Assembly: GCA_040954595.2 (NCBI GenBank)
Contig: CM082595.2
Coordinates: 434,001-498,000 of the forward strand
Origin: Balanoglossus misakiensis
Lineage: Eukaryota; Hemichordata
Direction of reading: 5' to 3'
DNA length: 64,000 nt
Part shown: one piece after another, positions 39,714 through 52,500 of the stretch
How the letters are laid out: the number at the start of each line of letters is the position of its first letter
Numbering within the stretch: the stretch's first letter is position 1
The notes under the pieces: model-generated
Databases searched by the model: none
What the model was told of the DNA's origin: nothing
The model's input: only the letters and a program-made list of their open reading frames with translations
Translations under genes and position numbers: made by a program

Positions 39714-42132
39714 TCAGTCAACTTCTTCATCAATCCTGGAGTCATGCCTCTCGGAATCATCATTTTCTCCATGACCTTTCACCTCACCAGGTTCAGAAGC
39801 ATGTAGGTCATTTGGTTGCTGGTTCTTACGAGCGGCTGCAGACACATCTTTGAGTTGGCTCTCGTCTTCATCATGACCGTTCACGTCCCCACCACCTTGG
39901 TCCTGACCTTTGACATCTATGCCAGGTGGACTTTGACCTTCGAACTCTGCCTCTGGGTGACCATTGTCCTCCCCTTCCATGTCACCGTTTTCCAGGATTT
40001 CTGGTTTGTTGTGTTTTTCCTCTGGTTTTAAATCAGCTTTGTTCTTCTCTGTTGGAGGTGGTGGTGTCATTTCTGTCTGTACTGTCGACGCAACTGTAAC
40101 TGTATTCGTAGTGTGTGTGTTTTCTGCTGTGTTCATTCTTTGCCAGGCAGGAATTGGACTTGGACTTGGGGCAGCAGGAAACTGATGTCTAGTGAAAAAA
40201 GAAATGAAATCATAAAGGAATAAATTCTATAGTACATTAATAATTTAACAATGGTAGCCTTAGCTCTTCCCATTGGGCATGGATATCGCAGGGATACCAA
40301 TTGATGGACAGATCAATGCACTTTACTTACCTGTTTAGAATCAATCCTTTCAGAGAGACAATCTCTGCCTTGATTTCGTTGACTCCCTGTGCTTCACTGC
40401 TTTTACTTGGCAGACTTGAAAATTGACTGGTAGTGCTGAGCTCTTGAATTTTCTCTGTTTGTTCAGCTAACACTTTCTTCAAGTCCACCAGTGTTGTTTT
40501 AAGCTCATCCACTAAAAACAGAGACAAATGGTTATATTTCAGTAGTGCTGATTCTTCTTTTACAAGTTGTTGTTGAACCTTTCATTAATCATTACACACT
40601 ATCTTTCATGGCAGACAGCAAACACAATGCAAGAATGCTTCTTACTTGTTTCACTGAAACTGCCTTTAAGTTCATGAAGACTCGCTTCTATTCTCTCCAC
40701 TTTCTCTTTTTCTTCCTGTCGCGATTTCAGAAGAGGACCAATGTAGGCCTGCAATCAAACAGAAAACACACAAAGAAGAAGACACGGATGAGAATAATGA
40801 CAGAGCGGAATAATTATTGAGACCAAACTTTTGAAGTTGGATTTGACTGTCCTGTTCAGCAATGATCTAAGTTACAGCAACAGTACAGAAAGTTGGGTAG
40901 AATCTCACCTTGAAAAATTTGATGAGACCGTACGTTGCCCCACTGACTATGACAGCCGTGGCGATGAAATCTCTCCACTTGGACCATGGTGATTGCCGTG
41001 GTGGGAGAACTGGTGGTGGCATGGCGGGTACCATGGCACCTGGCTGTGCTGCCATCGTTGGTAGTGCTGGCTGTGGCACTGCTGGTTGTGGTGCCGGTGG
41101 TGGGTTTGTTTCATCAGAAGCAGTTCCAGAGCGCTGTATGGCCACATCGATTTCCTCCAGTGTTAACCCTGACAAGAGTAAAAAGCATGTCTAAAGCTAG
41201 CTTTACACACATAAACACAACAAATATCATGAAAATTAAGTATCCTACATTAGCTACTTCATCACTTTATATACCAAAACTGTAAGTTACTCACCTTTCT
41301 TTTTGAGGAATAATTTTCTTTGCGCAAAAGGGCTCTGTCGTACTTTGGGGTTTTGTAGAAACTTGATTGCTGTTTCAATCTGTAAAGGTAGGCTTCAATT
41401 ACTTGCTAATCTAATGTATCAATGTACCTGAAGCATTTACCAATCATTCCTGTACATATTTATATGCTATGATTGTGGTATAGTGTACAAGAACTTGGTC
41501 AAGTTTCTGCAGAGTTCTCAATGGAAGTGGGAAAATGAGATCTTGATTATGAGCAGTCAGAGTTGTGTAATAGCAGTTGAATGTTGAACTTGACATCTTG
41601 AGAGATTACAAGACAATCAGACTGCGTGTCTTTGTACTCACCATATCTTCACGTGGAACGGTAGCATCGCTACTGTCTGTTGGACTCGGAGGTATAGGAG
41701 GAGATGGCATTGTGGCCTGCATATGAAAGGCACATTGTTATTATTCAGGGGCAGAAATATACATAATGCCTCACAGGACTGTATATTTTTAAACATGTTC
41801 ATGATAGTACATGTACTTGTTTGTACTACTAGTATATTAACATATCGAGGCTATTTGTAAAATGAATGTAAATGATAACATGCAACATTGCTGTAGTCGT
41901 ACTTTGCCCCCTCCCCCCAGCCATCTTAGATGTCAACAAACTTTGTAAACAACTCATTTCAAGCATTTCCTGAAGTTGACCGGACACTATCACGGATCGC
42001 AATGTAATGTGCATGGAGAAAATGAGGAATATTCGTTTCCTGTGTCCAGTTTTCCACGTTTGCTACCTTTCTCTTCGTGAAAATAGCAAAAAGTCTTACC
42101 TGCGGCGTTTCAAGTTCACCCTTCGCCGCCAT
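39714..42132 (-). CDS. PEX14: Peroxin-14, peroxisomal docking protein
   Basis: Seven coding exons on the minus strand: 42132-42100, 41716-41642, 41379-41295, 41168-40909, 40748-40646, 40511-40331 and 40188-39714, giving 403 aa (human 377). The Pex14 N domain (about 37-85) has [19 protein letters not shown] and [18 protein letters not shown], the fold that binds PEX5 WxxxF/Y motifs. A Pro/Ala-rich linker, a membrane span (about 130-150, [19 protein letters not shown]) and a coiled coil (about 152-246, ending [16 protein letters not shown]-like) follow. The tail is long, acidic and Gly/Asp-rich, typical of the family. Role: docking of cargo-loaded PEX5 at the peroxisomal membrane and formation of the import pore. 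The start codon lies in a GGCGGC context and faces DFFA across a 540-bp spacer; the same head-to-head pair occurs in human. Confidence 0.95.
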
Positions 42133-42671
42133 GTTTATCGAGGGGATTCCCTAGAAACACGTGACCATTATGTTAATACATGTGAGGCCATTGGCTTACA
42201 GAGCAGCACTCATGAACAATTTATCCAATCCTGCGTCGTTTTATAAACACCATACAACAGTACTTCCGGGGTATTCCTCAGTTCACAGATACAAGCGCGG
42301 AAGTTTGATTTCAACTTCTGTTTCCGTCGTAACGCGCCAGTCAATGGAACTACACTACGCTTGACAAACACATATTAAGGTACAGCTACGTGTATACTGA
42401 TCAATAAATTACTTTCACGATAATCTGTCTACTTTATAACTGAAAAAGCAAGATGTCTGCGAAACTGATCGCTGCAGAGAAATGAACATGCGGTAGTACA
42501 TTGGTTTCAGGATGTCTTGCTGTTTTGGTTTTAGTTCTTAAGATGATGCAAAAACAAACCTGATTTCCTAATGAACAACCACAGTTTCTCATTGTCAAAA
42601 ATAAATCTTACTTTCATGACTGCATATAAGATTTTTCTCTCTCCAGTTACACTTTCAGCAATAATTTAAAG
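42133..42671. promoter_or_regulatory. Divergent promoter of PEX14 (-) and DFFA (+)
   Basis: 539 bp lie between the two start codons. Two ETS-type sites are visible: ACTTCCGG at 42262-42269 and GCGGAAGT at 42297-42304, facing opposite ways, with an ACGCGCCAG block nearby. ETS pairs are common in TATA-less bidirectional promoters. CTCTCCAG at about 42640 may be a 5'-UTR splice acceptor for DFFA. Confidence 0.6.
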
Positions 42672-43539
42672 ATGGCATCTTCATCTCGACATAAGCCCTG
42701 TAAAGTCTGGAGTGCAACTAGAGATACAAGGAAATCTCTTGTAGCCAAAGATTTAGATGAACTTGTAAAGAAAGGCAAATCCAAGCTTGGACTGCCAGAA
42801 TCAGAAGAAGTGACTCTTGTTCTGGAAGAAGATGGAACTGAAGTTGATGAAGAAGAGTATTTTGAAATGTTGCCTAGCAACACAGTATTCATTTTGCTGA
42901 GAAGAGGACAGCATTGGAGAGATGCATCAAGTGAGTGGAAAGTTACTGCAGCTGGAAGAGCATAAGCTTTTGGAGATGTGCTTTGTCAGATGCAAAAATG
43001 GTATAAATCAGCTGATCTCAAAGTGCTATCAAACCTTTATTGCATCGATGATCAGCACATCTACAATGTTCATTCCACAGGTACAATGCCATCAGCACCT
43101 CACGAAGTACCAGCGTCCCAGTCTGGTGGTTTGACAGAAGTGGACAGCGCTGGATCAGCCATTAATCCCAAACTGATAGAAGTCACTAGAAGACTACAGA
43201 GAGATGTTGGAGCAATCATAACTTTATCAAACATGGAATTACAGGTGCGTATAATATTAGTATATGATTTGAGCTTGGTAGTCTTTTGCCTGATCTGCCG
43301 AAGTCATTCCCAGTATCTCTGATTTTTATTGTTCATTTTCTTGTCAGATGATATCCGAGTGTGACACTAACACACTGGCTGGACTGGTGGACAACGCTGA
43401 GGAATTTGCATCAGCATTACAGAATGCATGTCATCGATATCTGGATGACAGACAATCAGCAACAGAAGCAGTAGAACTTCTCAAACTCTATCACCGGGCA
43501 AGGATGAACAAAGACAAGGCAGAGAATATGCAGACTTGA
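42672..43539 (+). CDS. DFFA: DFFA/ICAD, short form (DNA fragmentation factor alpha)
   Basis: Three coding exons (42672-42930, 43081-43244 and 43348-43539) give 204 aa. Residues 5-82 form a CIDE-N domain (HKPCKVWSATRDTRKSLVAK; VTLVLEEDGTEVDEEEYF; LPSNTVFILL). The second half matches the middle of human DFFA (RRLQRDVGAIITLS for human RQLKEDLSSIILLS) and stops about where the human short isoform ends. A caspase-type site TEVD/S lies at 105-108, in the same place as the human DETD/S cut. The second human site (DAVD) and the C-terminal DFF domain are absent. In the family this protein chaperones and inhibits the apoptotic nuclease CAD (DFFB), and caspase-3 cutting frees the nuclease. A further alternative 3' exon cannot be excluded, but the frame ends in a clean stop and no longer splice form was seen. 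Confidence 0.9.
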
Positions 43540-44508
43540 AAGAGAAGCAAGGGTGTAGCTGAATCTTTGAGTACATGGAAGATTTCAACAAATTGGACAA
43601 AAAATAGTTACTTTTTTTTTAATTGAAAACTGCCGAAGATAGCTGTAAATGGTGTTTTATGCATTTTGGTTGTAAAATATCAGGAGCAGATATTATATGT
43701 GGACATGTTTTAGACATAAACCTCCATCCTTATATCTATTAAAAAGTTGCTAAATAAGGCTTCATTACACCGTGTGAACTAGCGTGAATAACTCCACCCA
43801 CATCCAGCATAGAGGAATGACACTCATAACATCCCCATCATACATATTAAACAGACTAAATAATTTTATTAGAATCCACTAATTGTTTTATTTTGACTCT
43901 ATATTTTACAGTATCAAAAGCAAAATTACTCAAAGCAGAATAAAGTTTAAGAACATTTAATATGGCAAAACTACCAAGAAGACAGATATTATCAGTGTGT
44001 GCCCACACAACATTGATTAGTAAGGTGATCAGTTTTGAGTGGGCAAACACTACAGCAAGAAACATACTCAAATATAAACATGGAATTAATTACATACAAG
44101 TAAAAGTAGGAATATCACTATATTCAATGAAAAAAGAGCTGCTAAAGTGAACAATAATATTGGCAGTGAGGATGGCATTTTGTAACAATGTAAAACCAAG
44201 TTGGCTAATCAGTAAATAGGTTTTGATCCTTCATGTACATATTTGGTAAATTGCCAGGATGAATTTGTGCAGTTCAACATGATTTGTTGCATAGAATGAG
44301 AATGATGAAAAATATTGTAGGGTTATACCTGCCTTGCAAAAGATAAAAGAGACTTTGTGGCAAGTATGAAATGTAAAACGATACAGAACTATTTACACAT
44401 ACACACAAATTAGGCAGTGAAGTTTTTATGATGACTCTGTTGACAGTCTACACAAGGGGCATCCTGATGTTCTGTCCCTGTATATATATTGGTGAACAAT
44501 AATTGTTC
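43540..44508. other. Convergent 3' region between DFFA and CDCA3
   Basis: Non-coding. AATAAA at 43939-43944 is the best plus-strand polyadenylation signal for DFFA. TTTATT at 43865-43870 and 43887-43892 are minus-strand AATAAA copies that could end CDCA3, in which case the two transcripts would overlap by a few tens of bases. Short open frames here look random. Confidence 0.55.
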
Positions 44509-45865
44509 CTACATGTTTTCTTTGTCAACAATGAGATCAACCATTCTTGCAGGTGTGTTGCCGGCGCTGGATCTTTTGTTTCTCATCTGACCCTGAGGCG
44601 TTCTGTTGAGTGGGATGTTGGTGGAGGCTTTCCTCTGCCAGAGAACCTTTGGAGAGCTGCTGGCGTTGATGATTGACAGTGGAGATCTCTGTGGGGATGA
44701 CATCACAGCTGTGCACCTGCTGACTGGTCTGACATCACTTCCTCTTCTTGGTCTGGGCTGCAGGGCGTTTCTGGTATTAGTGGTATCAGCTGTGAGAGAG
44801 AGAGAGGGGGGGGGGGGGTGTAGAGAGGGAGGAGAGAGAGAGAGAAATACACCATCAATCATTCAGTATTGCAAAACACGGCAATCATTTACATCATCAG
44901 ACTCAAATCGGGAGGTTTCTCCCTATCAAGAGAAAGAAGCTTGAACAGTGTGCCTTGTTTACAAATGCAGTTGGGAAATACTATCCAATACCTGCTGCTA
45001 TTGTCATAACTGCTGCCTTGTCGTCGTCTGACGGTTCCACTGGCAGTGACATTGATCTTTTCTTCATGTGACGAATCTCCGCCTCATATTCTGGTGTGTT
45101 GATCATTTCTAATCCTCCTGTTGCTATGGTAGATGAAGGTGCTGTTTCTGTGACAACAGGTTTCACTTCTTCCTCTTTTTCTTCATCTCCAAGCAACACA
45201 GGCTCCTCAAAAACTATTTCAGCGGTGTTTTCTGGGACTACTTCTGGGGTGACTTCATTGGACTCTTTCTCAACAGATGCTGAGGTCTGTGGAGACACTG
45301 CCAGACTTCTCTTAGATATTTTGAAAGCTTCAACAACTAACTGTTCTTTGTTGGATGTACTGGCTTTATCTGGGCTTGAACTATGACCTGTGTTGTTCAG
45401 GTTGACCTCGGCAACAGATGTATCTTTTTCATATTCTTCAATTTGCTTCTGGATTTCAGATGCAGACACTGGAAAAAAAGGTAAAATTGCATTGAGATGA
45501 AAACATTGCCTTTTTGCACAGTATTTAATAAAAGATGCTTTTTTTATCTGAGCATGATTTCAGTTAAGTTTACTTAGCGAAAGAGGACATCTTCTACTGT
45601 CTATGAATTTGGGAGGGTTCAGAAGCTACCAGATACCTTTATGCCATGTCTTATCAACAACTATTGGAGTTCTGACGATATCAACAGTTGGTGATCTGGG
45701 ATCAAGTACTGTTTTATTCTTCACTATCTGTATGGGAGTTCTATCTATTCCACATGAAGGAGATCGTGGATCAAATTCTTCAAGCAATCGTCGTCGGTGA
45801 ATAAGTGGAGTCTCAGGCTTTGTGGGTTCCTGTGGAATCTCTGGTTTACTCTCCTTTCCACCCAT
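44509..45865 (-). CDS. CDCA3: CDCA3/TOME-1-like mitotic entry regulator
   Basis: Three coding exons on the minus strand (45865-45637, 45468-44992 and 44789-44509) give 328 aa (human 268). Evidence: N-terminal MGGKESKP (a possible myristoylation-type start), two DPRSP repeats each followed by an RTPI block (about residues 32-46 and 55-68), a long acidic Ser/Thr/Glu-rich middle, a C-terminal RSPLSIIN motif as in human RSPLTILQ, and a terminal KEN box (325-327) near the end in DKENM. The KEN box is the APC/C-CDH1 degron. In vertebrates CDCA3 helps SCF-dependent loss of WEE1 and so promotes mitotic entry. A CTGCAG acceptor 17 bp upstream of the ATG shows a 5'-UTR intron; its donor probably lies at about 46350. 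It is head-to-head with USP5, as in human. Confidence 0.85.
44791..44845. repeat. (GA)n/poly-G microsatellite at a CDCA3 splice acceptor
   Basis: GAGAGAGAGAG, a run of about 13 G, then more GA repeats. On the minus strand this is a CT/C-rich tract that forms the polypyrimidine tract directly before the CDCA3 last-exon acceptor (44790-44791). Confidence 0.85.
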
Positions 45866-46565
45866 TTTGCATCAAATTCCTGCAGTTGAATAAAAATGTA
45901 AAGAATAACTATATTATTAACAAAATATAATGGTACATATGAAAAGGACAAAACAATTTAGACTAATTTGCATTTGGAAGTATCTGCTCTTGAAGAATGG
46001 CTGCATGATCTGGCCAGGGAAGAAATAGTCTCAGCCACAGGTGAGATATGTCCCATGTTTAGGAATGCAAGACATATTTAAACAAAGTCAAAATGGAATC
46101 TCAGGGATACAAGATGTCCAACAAAGTGGTAGGAAGGGCTCACTGTGGCGTGTGTAGAAAAGACACAATAATTGAAGACGTGTTTTCAGCATGACAATGC
46201 ATACAATGGACATTGAAAAGTCAAACAAGATACTGACAAGGTTGGCAATTTCGTTGATTATCTCAGTGAACATTCACCCTGGCTGTAATTATATGAATGC
46301 ATAACTTGTGAAGTTGCAATTTCTGACCGACGCTAATACTATGGTTTACCTGACATTCTTACCTTACAAAAAATCTAAGATAAAAGAGTAACGCAAGAAG
46401 TACAGCAAGCTTTGTTGTGAAAGCGACATGCAAGGTTTTTAAATTTCGCGCTCTAACCAATCACGTCCGCTTTTGTATAGACCTTTCAATGTCAAACGGT
46501 TCTATTGATTGGTTGGGACAGAGTCCCGCAAAGTCTCGCGATACTTTGAAGGGTTTCTGTTCAAC
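45866..46565. promoter_or_regulatory. Divergent promoter of CDCA3 (-) and USP5 (+)
   Basis: The core lies at 46440-46560: an E2F-type site TTTCGCGC (46444-46451), CCAAT (46457-46461), inverted CCAAT (46508-46512) and TCTCGCG-ATAC-TTTGAA (46534-46550). The last reads as a CDE-like CG-rich box, exactly four bases, then a CHR. Such NF-Y plus CDE/CHR sets mark G2/M genes bound by DREAM/MuvB, and vertebrate CDCA3 belongs to that class. TCTCGCG also resembles the bidirectional housekeeping element, which would suit USP5. The part 45888-46350 is probably the first intron of CDCA3. Confidence 0.65.
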
Positions 46566-49500
46566 ATGGCGGCCGTGGAAGTGTTGCATGCTTTCCAAGA
46601 TTCCGTAAAAATCCCGCAAGGCGGAGATAAAATCTATAAGGATGAGTGCTGCTTTTCATTCGATAACCCAGTAAGTTGAAAGCGATAATGATGCATCAAC
46701 AGTTGTTTCGTGTTTTCTTTCAATATCCGCACGGATCCCCCATCTTCCGGGTTCGTTACATCACTTCTCTCAAAATGAGCAACATCATCCTTGAAATGAA
46801 AAAGTTTAAATTGAATGTATCTGAGCGGTGTCCGTTTCGCAAAGGCGAACCGTTCAGTCGCAAGAACTTTAATAAAACCGGGTTTGGTTTTACCAATGTC
46901 TGCTTTCACATTACCTCTGTGCTGTATTAATCTATCGATTTCCGCAAGAACTTTAATAGATGCAGATCCAGACAAAAGTTTTGAAACGTACATCTTGCAT
47001 TCACTGGCCAAGCTACAGCACTTAATTATATATCTGGCTGTTGCTAATCAACCAAAAAAAAAATCAGAATGCATTCACACATACCTGAGTGCGCTGGTGC
47101 TACTCAGCACAGTGTCCTTAAAAGTTTTTTTTATCCTTTGACAGGAATCAGAAACTGGGCTGTATGTCTGCATGAACTCATTCCTTGGATTTGGCAAAGA
47201 GCATGTAATGAGACATTTCAATAAGACTGAAATGTCTCTCTATTTGCACCTGAAAACCATCAAGAAACCGGTAAGTGAACAACCATCTATATAGACTGTA
47301 ACTTGTAAGGAGTGATATTGTGGCCTTGCTATACCAGTAAAACCTGTATTCACAATTATTGATCAGATGGTTTAATTGATAAACTTATGCACATTCTTGT
47401 TCATGATCTTGGTGGTTTTACAGAAACCAAAAGAAGAAGTGAAAGATGACCCACCTAAGAAGAAACCGACAAGACTAGCTATTGGTAAGCTGAAACAAAT
47501 CATTTCTAGAGCAAAACATTGGTAAATTTGTCAAGGTAAATTTGATAGACATTATTTGATTTGCTCTGTAGGTGTTGAAGGTGGCTTTGACATAGAAGAT
47601 GAGCAAGAATATGAATATGAAGAGAGGAATTCTATTGTCATTCTACCAGACTTTGCTGAAGTACCCTTACCAAATCCTAATATTCCAGAGAAGGTGAGAA
47701 CGTGATAAGTTATTTAAAGTAGCAAGCATGGATCTTATTAGTGACACTATCACATTATCTTCTGTGATTATGCTGGAAAGGAAAAAACACCCATTTGTAA
47801 ATGTAAACTAAAATAGAAGAGATTAATTAAGATCGTCCAATCATGTGGTAAGTCATAATGTGTTTACAGATTCAACTGTGCATTGCTGGAATACTGTCTG
47901 CCGAGTCTGCTGCCAGAAAAGAGGAAATCTCTGCCTGGGATGGAGAACAAAGAATTGTGTCAAAGTATGTCAGTTTTCAGGATTTAGATCTATCAGAACT
48001 TTGTTTTGTGTCACAGTAAAATAAGGAAATAATATCAATAGTTAGAAGTTTGCTCCTTTAAAGAATTGTAAATAACTTACTACGTCCTTCACCCACGCAT
48101 TGTCCAGACGAAACCCTGATTTTTGATGTGTCATTGCAGACATGCAGAAAACTTAGCCCAGCATGACAATGGTAAGAAAGTTCCTCCAAAGGGTTGGAAA
48201 TGTGAGATGTGTGACAAGACAGACAACCTGTGGTTGAACTTGACAGATGGCAGCATATTGTGTGGACGTCGTTACTTTGATGGCACAGGTGGAAATAACC
48301 ACGCCGTGGAATATTACGACAGAACCAAATATCCACTGGCTGTCAAGTTGGGCACTATCACACCAAATGGGGCTGGTGAGTATGACATATTTATGCTGTG
48401 ACTAGGCGAAACCAAGAACTCCAATGGACGGTTGGGCCTGAGGGATAACGGGTTAGGGTGATAACACACGCTTTGTTCATGCTGTGCCAATATTTGTTCA
48501 AATGAATCCTGTTACTGGAATAGGGTATTTTTATCAAGGCACAGTCCATCCGGGACTCGATATTCATTGTATCTTTGATATAATTTCAGATGTGTATTCG
48601 TATGACGAAGATGATATGGTAGAGGATCCACACCTAGCGAAGCATCTCCAACATTTTGGAATCAACATGATGGCCATGGAAAAAGTAAGCATTAAAACTT
48701 TTGAGTCAGTTCTCCGTTTAGTGCACATCTAATGTGTCATTCAACAAACAGGAATCTATTTTATACTCTGTCATAATTTACTACACACGCAGCTCATCCC
48801 TACGTTTTCAGTACCATTTTTCAAACTGACTCTGTACTGAGGATGTTTGCCTTTTTTAATTAACAGACAGATAAGACAATGACAGAACTAGAAATTGATA
48901 TCAACTATGAATTGAAAGCCGAGTGGGACACAATGCAAGAGGCTGGTAAAAAGTTAACCCCGTTATTTGGCCCTGGCTATACTGGTTTGCAAAACTTAGG
49001 AAATAGGTAAATATCATGCGTGAGTTGGCCACACTTGTCCAATTTTCAGTCATTGTGAACATATTACTACTTACTAAAATGTGCTGGAAGACATGTGAAT
49101 TGTAATATGTATTCATTCAGGTTGTACTAACTGTATAATGATTTGTCCTCTTCTCTCTCTCACAGCTGCTATATGAACTCTGTAGTACAAGTATTATTTT
49201 CAGTTCCTGATTTTATCAAAAAGTGAGTATATAACAAGTAGCATGTATATATTAAGAACCAAATAAGTTTATATTTCATTAGCAAAGTGAGATACCCAGG
49301 TTATATTGGGTGATAGTCGAGTAGTTTTGTTCATATTTGATGTTTACTCTAAGTTTGATTTAACTGTCATCAGATATGCTGAAAGTGCAGAACGCATCTT
49401 CAACCAAACCTCGGCAAATCCAGCAGCAGAGTTCAACACACAAATGTAAGTTTACAGATTGAACCAGAACTATGGCACCATCCAAGGTGTGTCTGAGACA

Positions 49501-52500
49501 CTTGCCCTAGACTGTTTCAGACTTACCACACACAGGCTTGTCTAGGTGAGCTTATCAAGACTCCATTACCAGTCAGGGAAACACACATGAAAACCACTTT
49601 TCTATCCAGCTCGAGTCCAGCCGCCATAGCAAGCTGTTTACATGTACAAGTGGTTTTACCATTAGGAGTATTTTGACTGGATTGGATAGCTTCTGTTTCT
49701 TTGCCATGTGTGTATTTTGACAGAGTTGCCATGGTGTATGCTCTCCCAGTAACAATTTCAACATTTTCTTCCCAACGCCAGGGCCAAATTGGGCTATGGA
49801 TTATTATCAGGGAAGTACTCAGCAAAACCCTCATCAACAGAAGCAGGTGATACAGAAAAGGTAAAAGTTTAATTTAATGCTTTTAACCTCCATATCCTGG
49901 TGAATTTGATCACATGTTCATGTGTGTCTTTAACGTTGATACCACATTTTTTTCAGGGACAGGAAGGCATAGCACCCAGGATGTTTAAATCTTTAGTTGG
50001 TCGAGGACATGTAGAATTCTCCACCAACAGACAACAAGATGCACAGGAATATTTCTTGCATCTCATCAATCTCATAGAGGTAGGATATGTTGTCTTGGCA
50101 TACTTTGACTTTTGTTGGCAATAACTATAGGTCAGATGTTTTATTTCATGACATGTGCTTTCCTGTCAGTATTGAACTATTCATGGTTTTTTTTTACTTT
50201 TGTTGTTCAGAAAAACAGTAGAGGTACAACCAATCCATGTGACTGTTTTAAATACAAAGTGGAGGAACGCATCCAATGTGTTCAATCAGGTCAAGTCAGA
50301 TACACAAGCAGAGATGATTTTCTACTGGCATTACCCATACCATTAGATGCTGCTGTTAATAAAGGTAATGACTTACAGATATTTGAAGATCATAGAAGGT
50401 TAGCACATGGACATGTGATGTACATGTGATATCCATGGAGTTGACATGTGATACATGTATGATAGACATGTGACACACTACTCATTTGTTTCAGACGAAG
50501 TAGCTGCTTTTGAACTCAAGAAAAAAGAATATGAAGAGAAGGGTCAACTAATGGGCAGTTCTGAAATTGTGAGGTCCAGGATACCACTGTCTGCATGTCT
50601 AGAATCGTTTAGTCAACCAGAAATTGTTGATGATTTCTACAGTAGTGCAATCCAAGCCAAGTCAACAGCATCAAAGTAAGTCAATATTGAAATATTTACG
50701 AATAAAATTGTTGCTGTGGTTGGCTCCGTAAGATGTTTGATACTTTACTTGTGAAATAGTAGACTTATCTGTCACCTGTCCTGTGATAAATTGTAATCAG
50801 ATTCTTGTATGATGTTTTGCAGAACAACAAGACTTGCTTCATTTCCTGAGTATTTAATGATTCAAATGAAAAAGTTCTCACTGAGTGATGACTGGACTCC
50901 AAAGAAACTAGGTGAGTCACATCGTCCAGTTGTGATTTTACTACTTTAACAACAACCTACAAGCCTTGTTGTGGATGATTTTCTGTGTTCATTCGTGAAA
51001 TGTTACCTTCTGGAAAATACACTGCACCATAAGCTTACAATGCCACTTCTTGCTTGAAGCATGCTGTGATAGATAGAAAAGGAAAGTAATCAAACTGTTC
51101 CATGATGGATTAATTGCAGATGTAAGTGTTGTTATGCCAGATGAGTTAGATCTATCATCGCTAAGAGGCAAAGGTCTTCAGTCGGGAGAGACAGAATTGC
51201 CTGAAGGAGATAGCCCTCCAGCACCAGGTATGGTTTCCAACTTCTTTACACATAGTTTTACATGTATGTGAAAGTGGCCAATTTACCCAGGCATATGCCA
51301 ATATTCCAAGGGCACTTCAAACTTTTTCTTTCCTAACTGGAGTGGGCAAGATGAATTGAAGATGATGTAGTAGGGTAGAGCTTGTAGCAAGTAACTTTAT
51401 CATTTTGACATCTTTATTATTTTCCAGAACCTCAAATAGATGAATCAGTAGTTGAACAGTTAGTCAACATGGGATTTTCCAGGGAAGGATGTAGAAAGGC
51501 TGTTTACCACACCAATAACCAAGGCAGTGAAGCTGCAATGGAGTGGGTATTCCAACACATGGGCGATCCAGGTATGTACTTTGGTTACAGTGGTGTAGTC
51601 AAACTTCGAATAAGGGGTGATGGACATTGTGATGCTTGCAGAGTAATACTCTCTTTGTGGAAATATCAGAAAGTTTCACAGTAATTTAACTCTTTCACCC
51701 ACGACATCGGCAAGAGACACAAAGATTAACACTAGCAGTTATGTCTTGCAGACTTCGATGTACCACTTCAATTAGGGGGCAGCAAAAGTACTGGTGCACC
51801 TCCTGCAAAGGAAGAAGATCTGGCTATGATAATGAGTATGGGATTCTCTAAAGATCAGGCTGTCAAAGCACTCAAGGCTACAGTGAGTACAACATATTAC
51901 AAGATATGAACACATTAGCCTTAAGACTTTCTCCATCCTCAAGGGTAAAATGTCAACATTTCACAATTGCATTTGGCAGAAAGAATCACTGGAAAAACTC
52001 TAGGTAATCCTGGAATTGTGAATGAATCTTAGGATGCGAAGACTGAGAAGTAATCCTTCAGAATGACAGATTTTGTTCTGTTGCAGGACAACAATGTAGA
52101 GAGGGCAGTAGACTGGATTTTCAGCCATGCTGATGAGTTGGCGTCTGATGCCATGGAAACAGAACCAAGTGGACCTGAATACAGAGATGGAAATGGAAGT
52201 GAGTGTTTTGGAAACTTCTGTCAATGTGTCATTTCATGAGAACTTTTGCATGGATCTTGCAACTCAAAAGTCTGGCTTAGTAACTTCAAACCACTAACAC
52301 TATGATGACAATGCTTGGATAAGTAAAATTGTATTACTTTTTTGTCCTGTTAATGCCCAACTCTAAAGAAATTCTCTTTTCTGATTTTCAGAATACAAAC
52401 TGATAGCATTTATAAGTCATATGGGAACATCAACCTCTTGTGGGCATTATGTGTGTCATATACTGAAGGAAGGGAGGTAAGATTGATGGAATCACTTTGG

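Noticed and set aside
39816-40185. Plus-strand open frames opposite the PEX14 last exon
   Set aside because: They are antisense shadows of the acidic, repetitive PEX14 tail.
45096-45386. Plus-strand 96-codon frame
   Set aside because: Antisense shadow of the Glu/Ser-rich middle exon of CDCA3.
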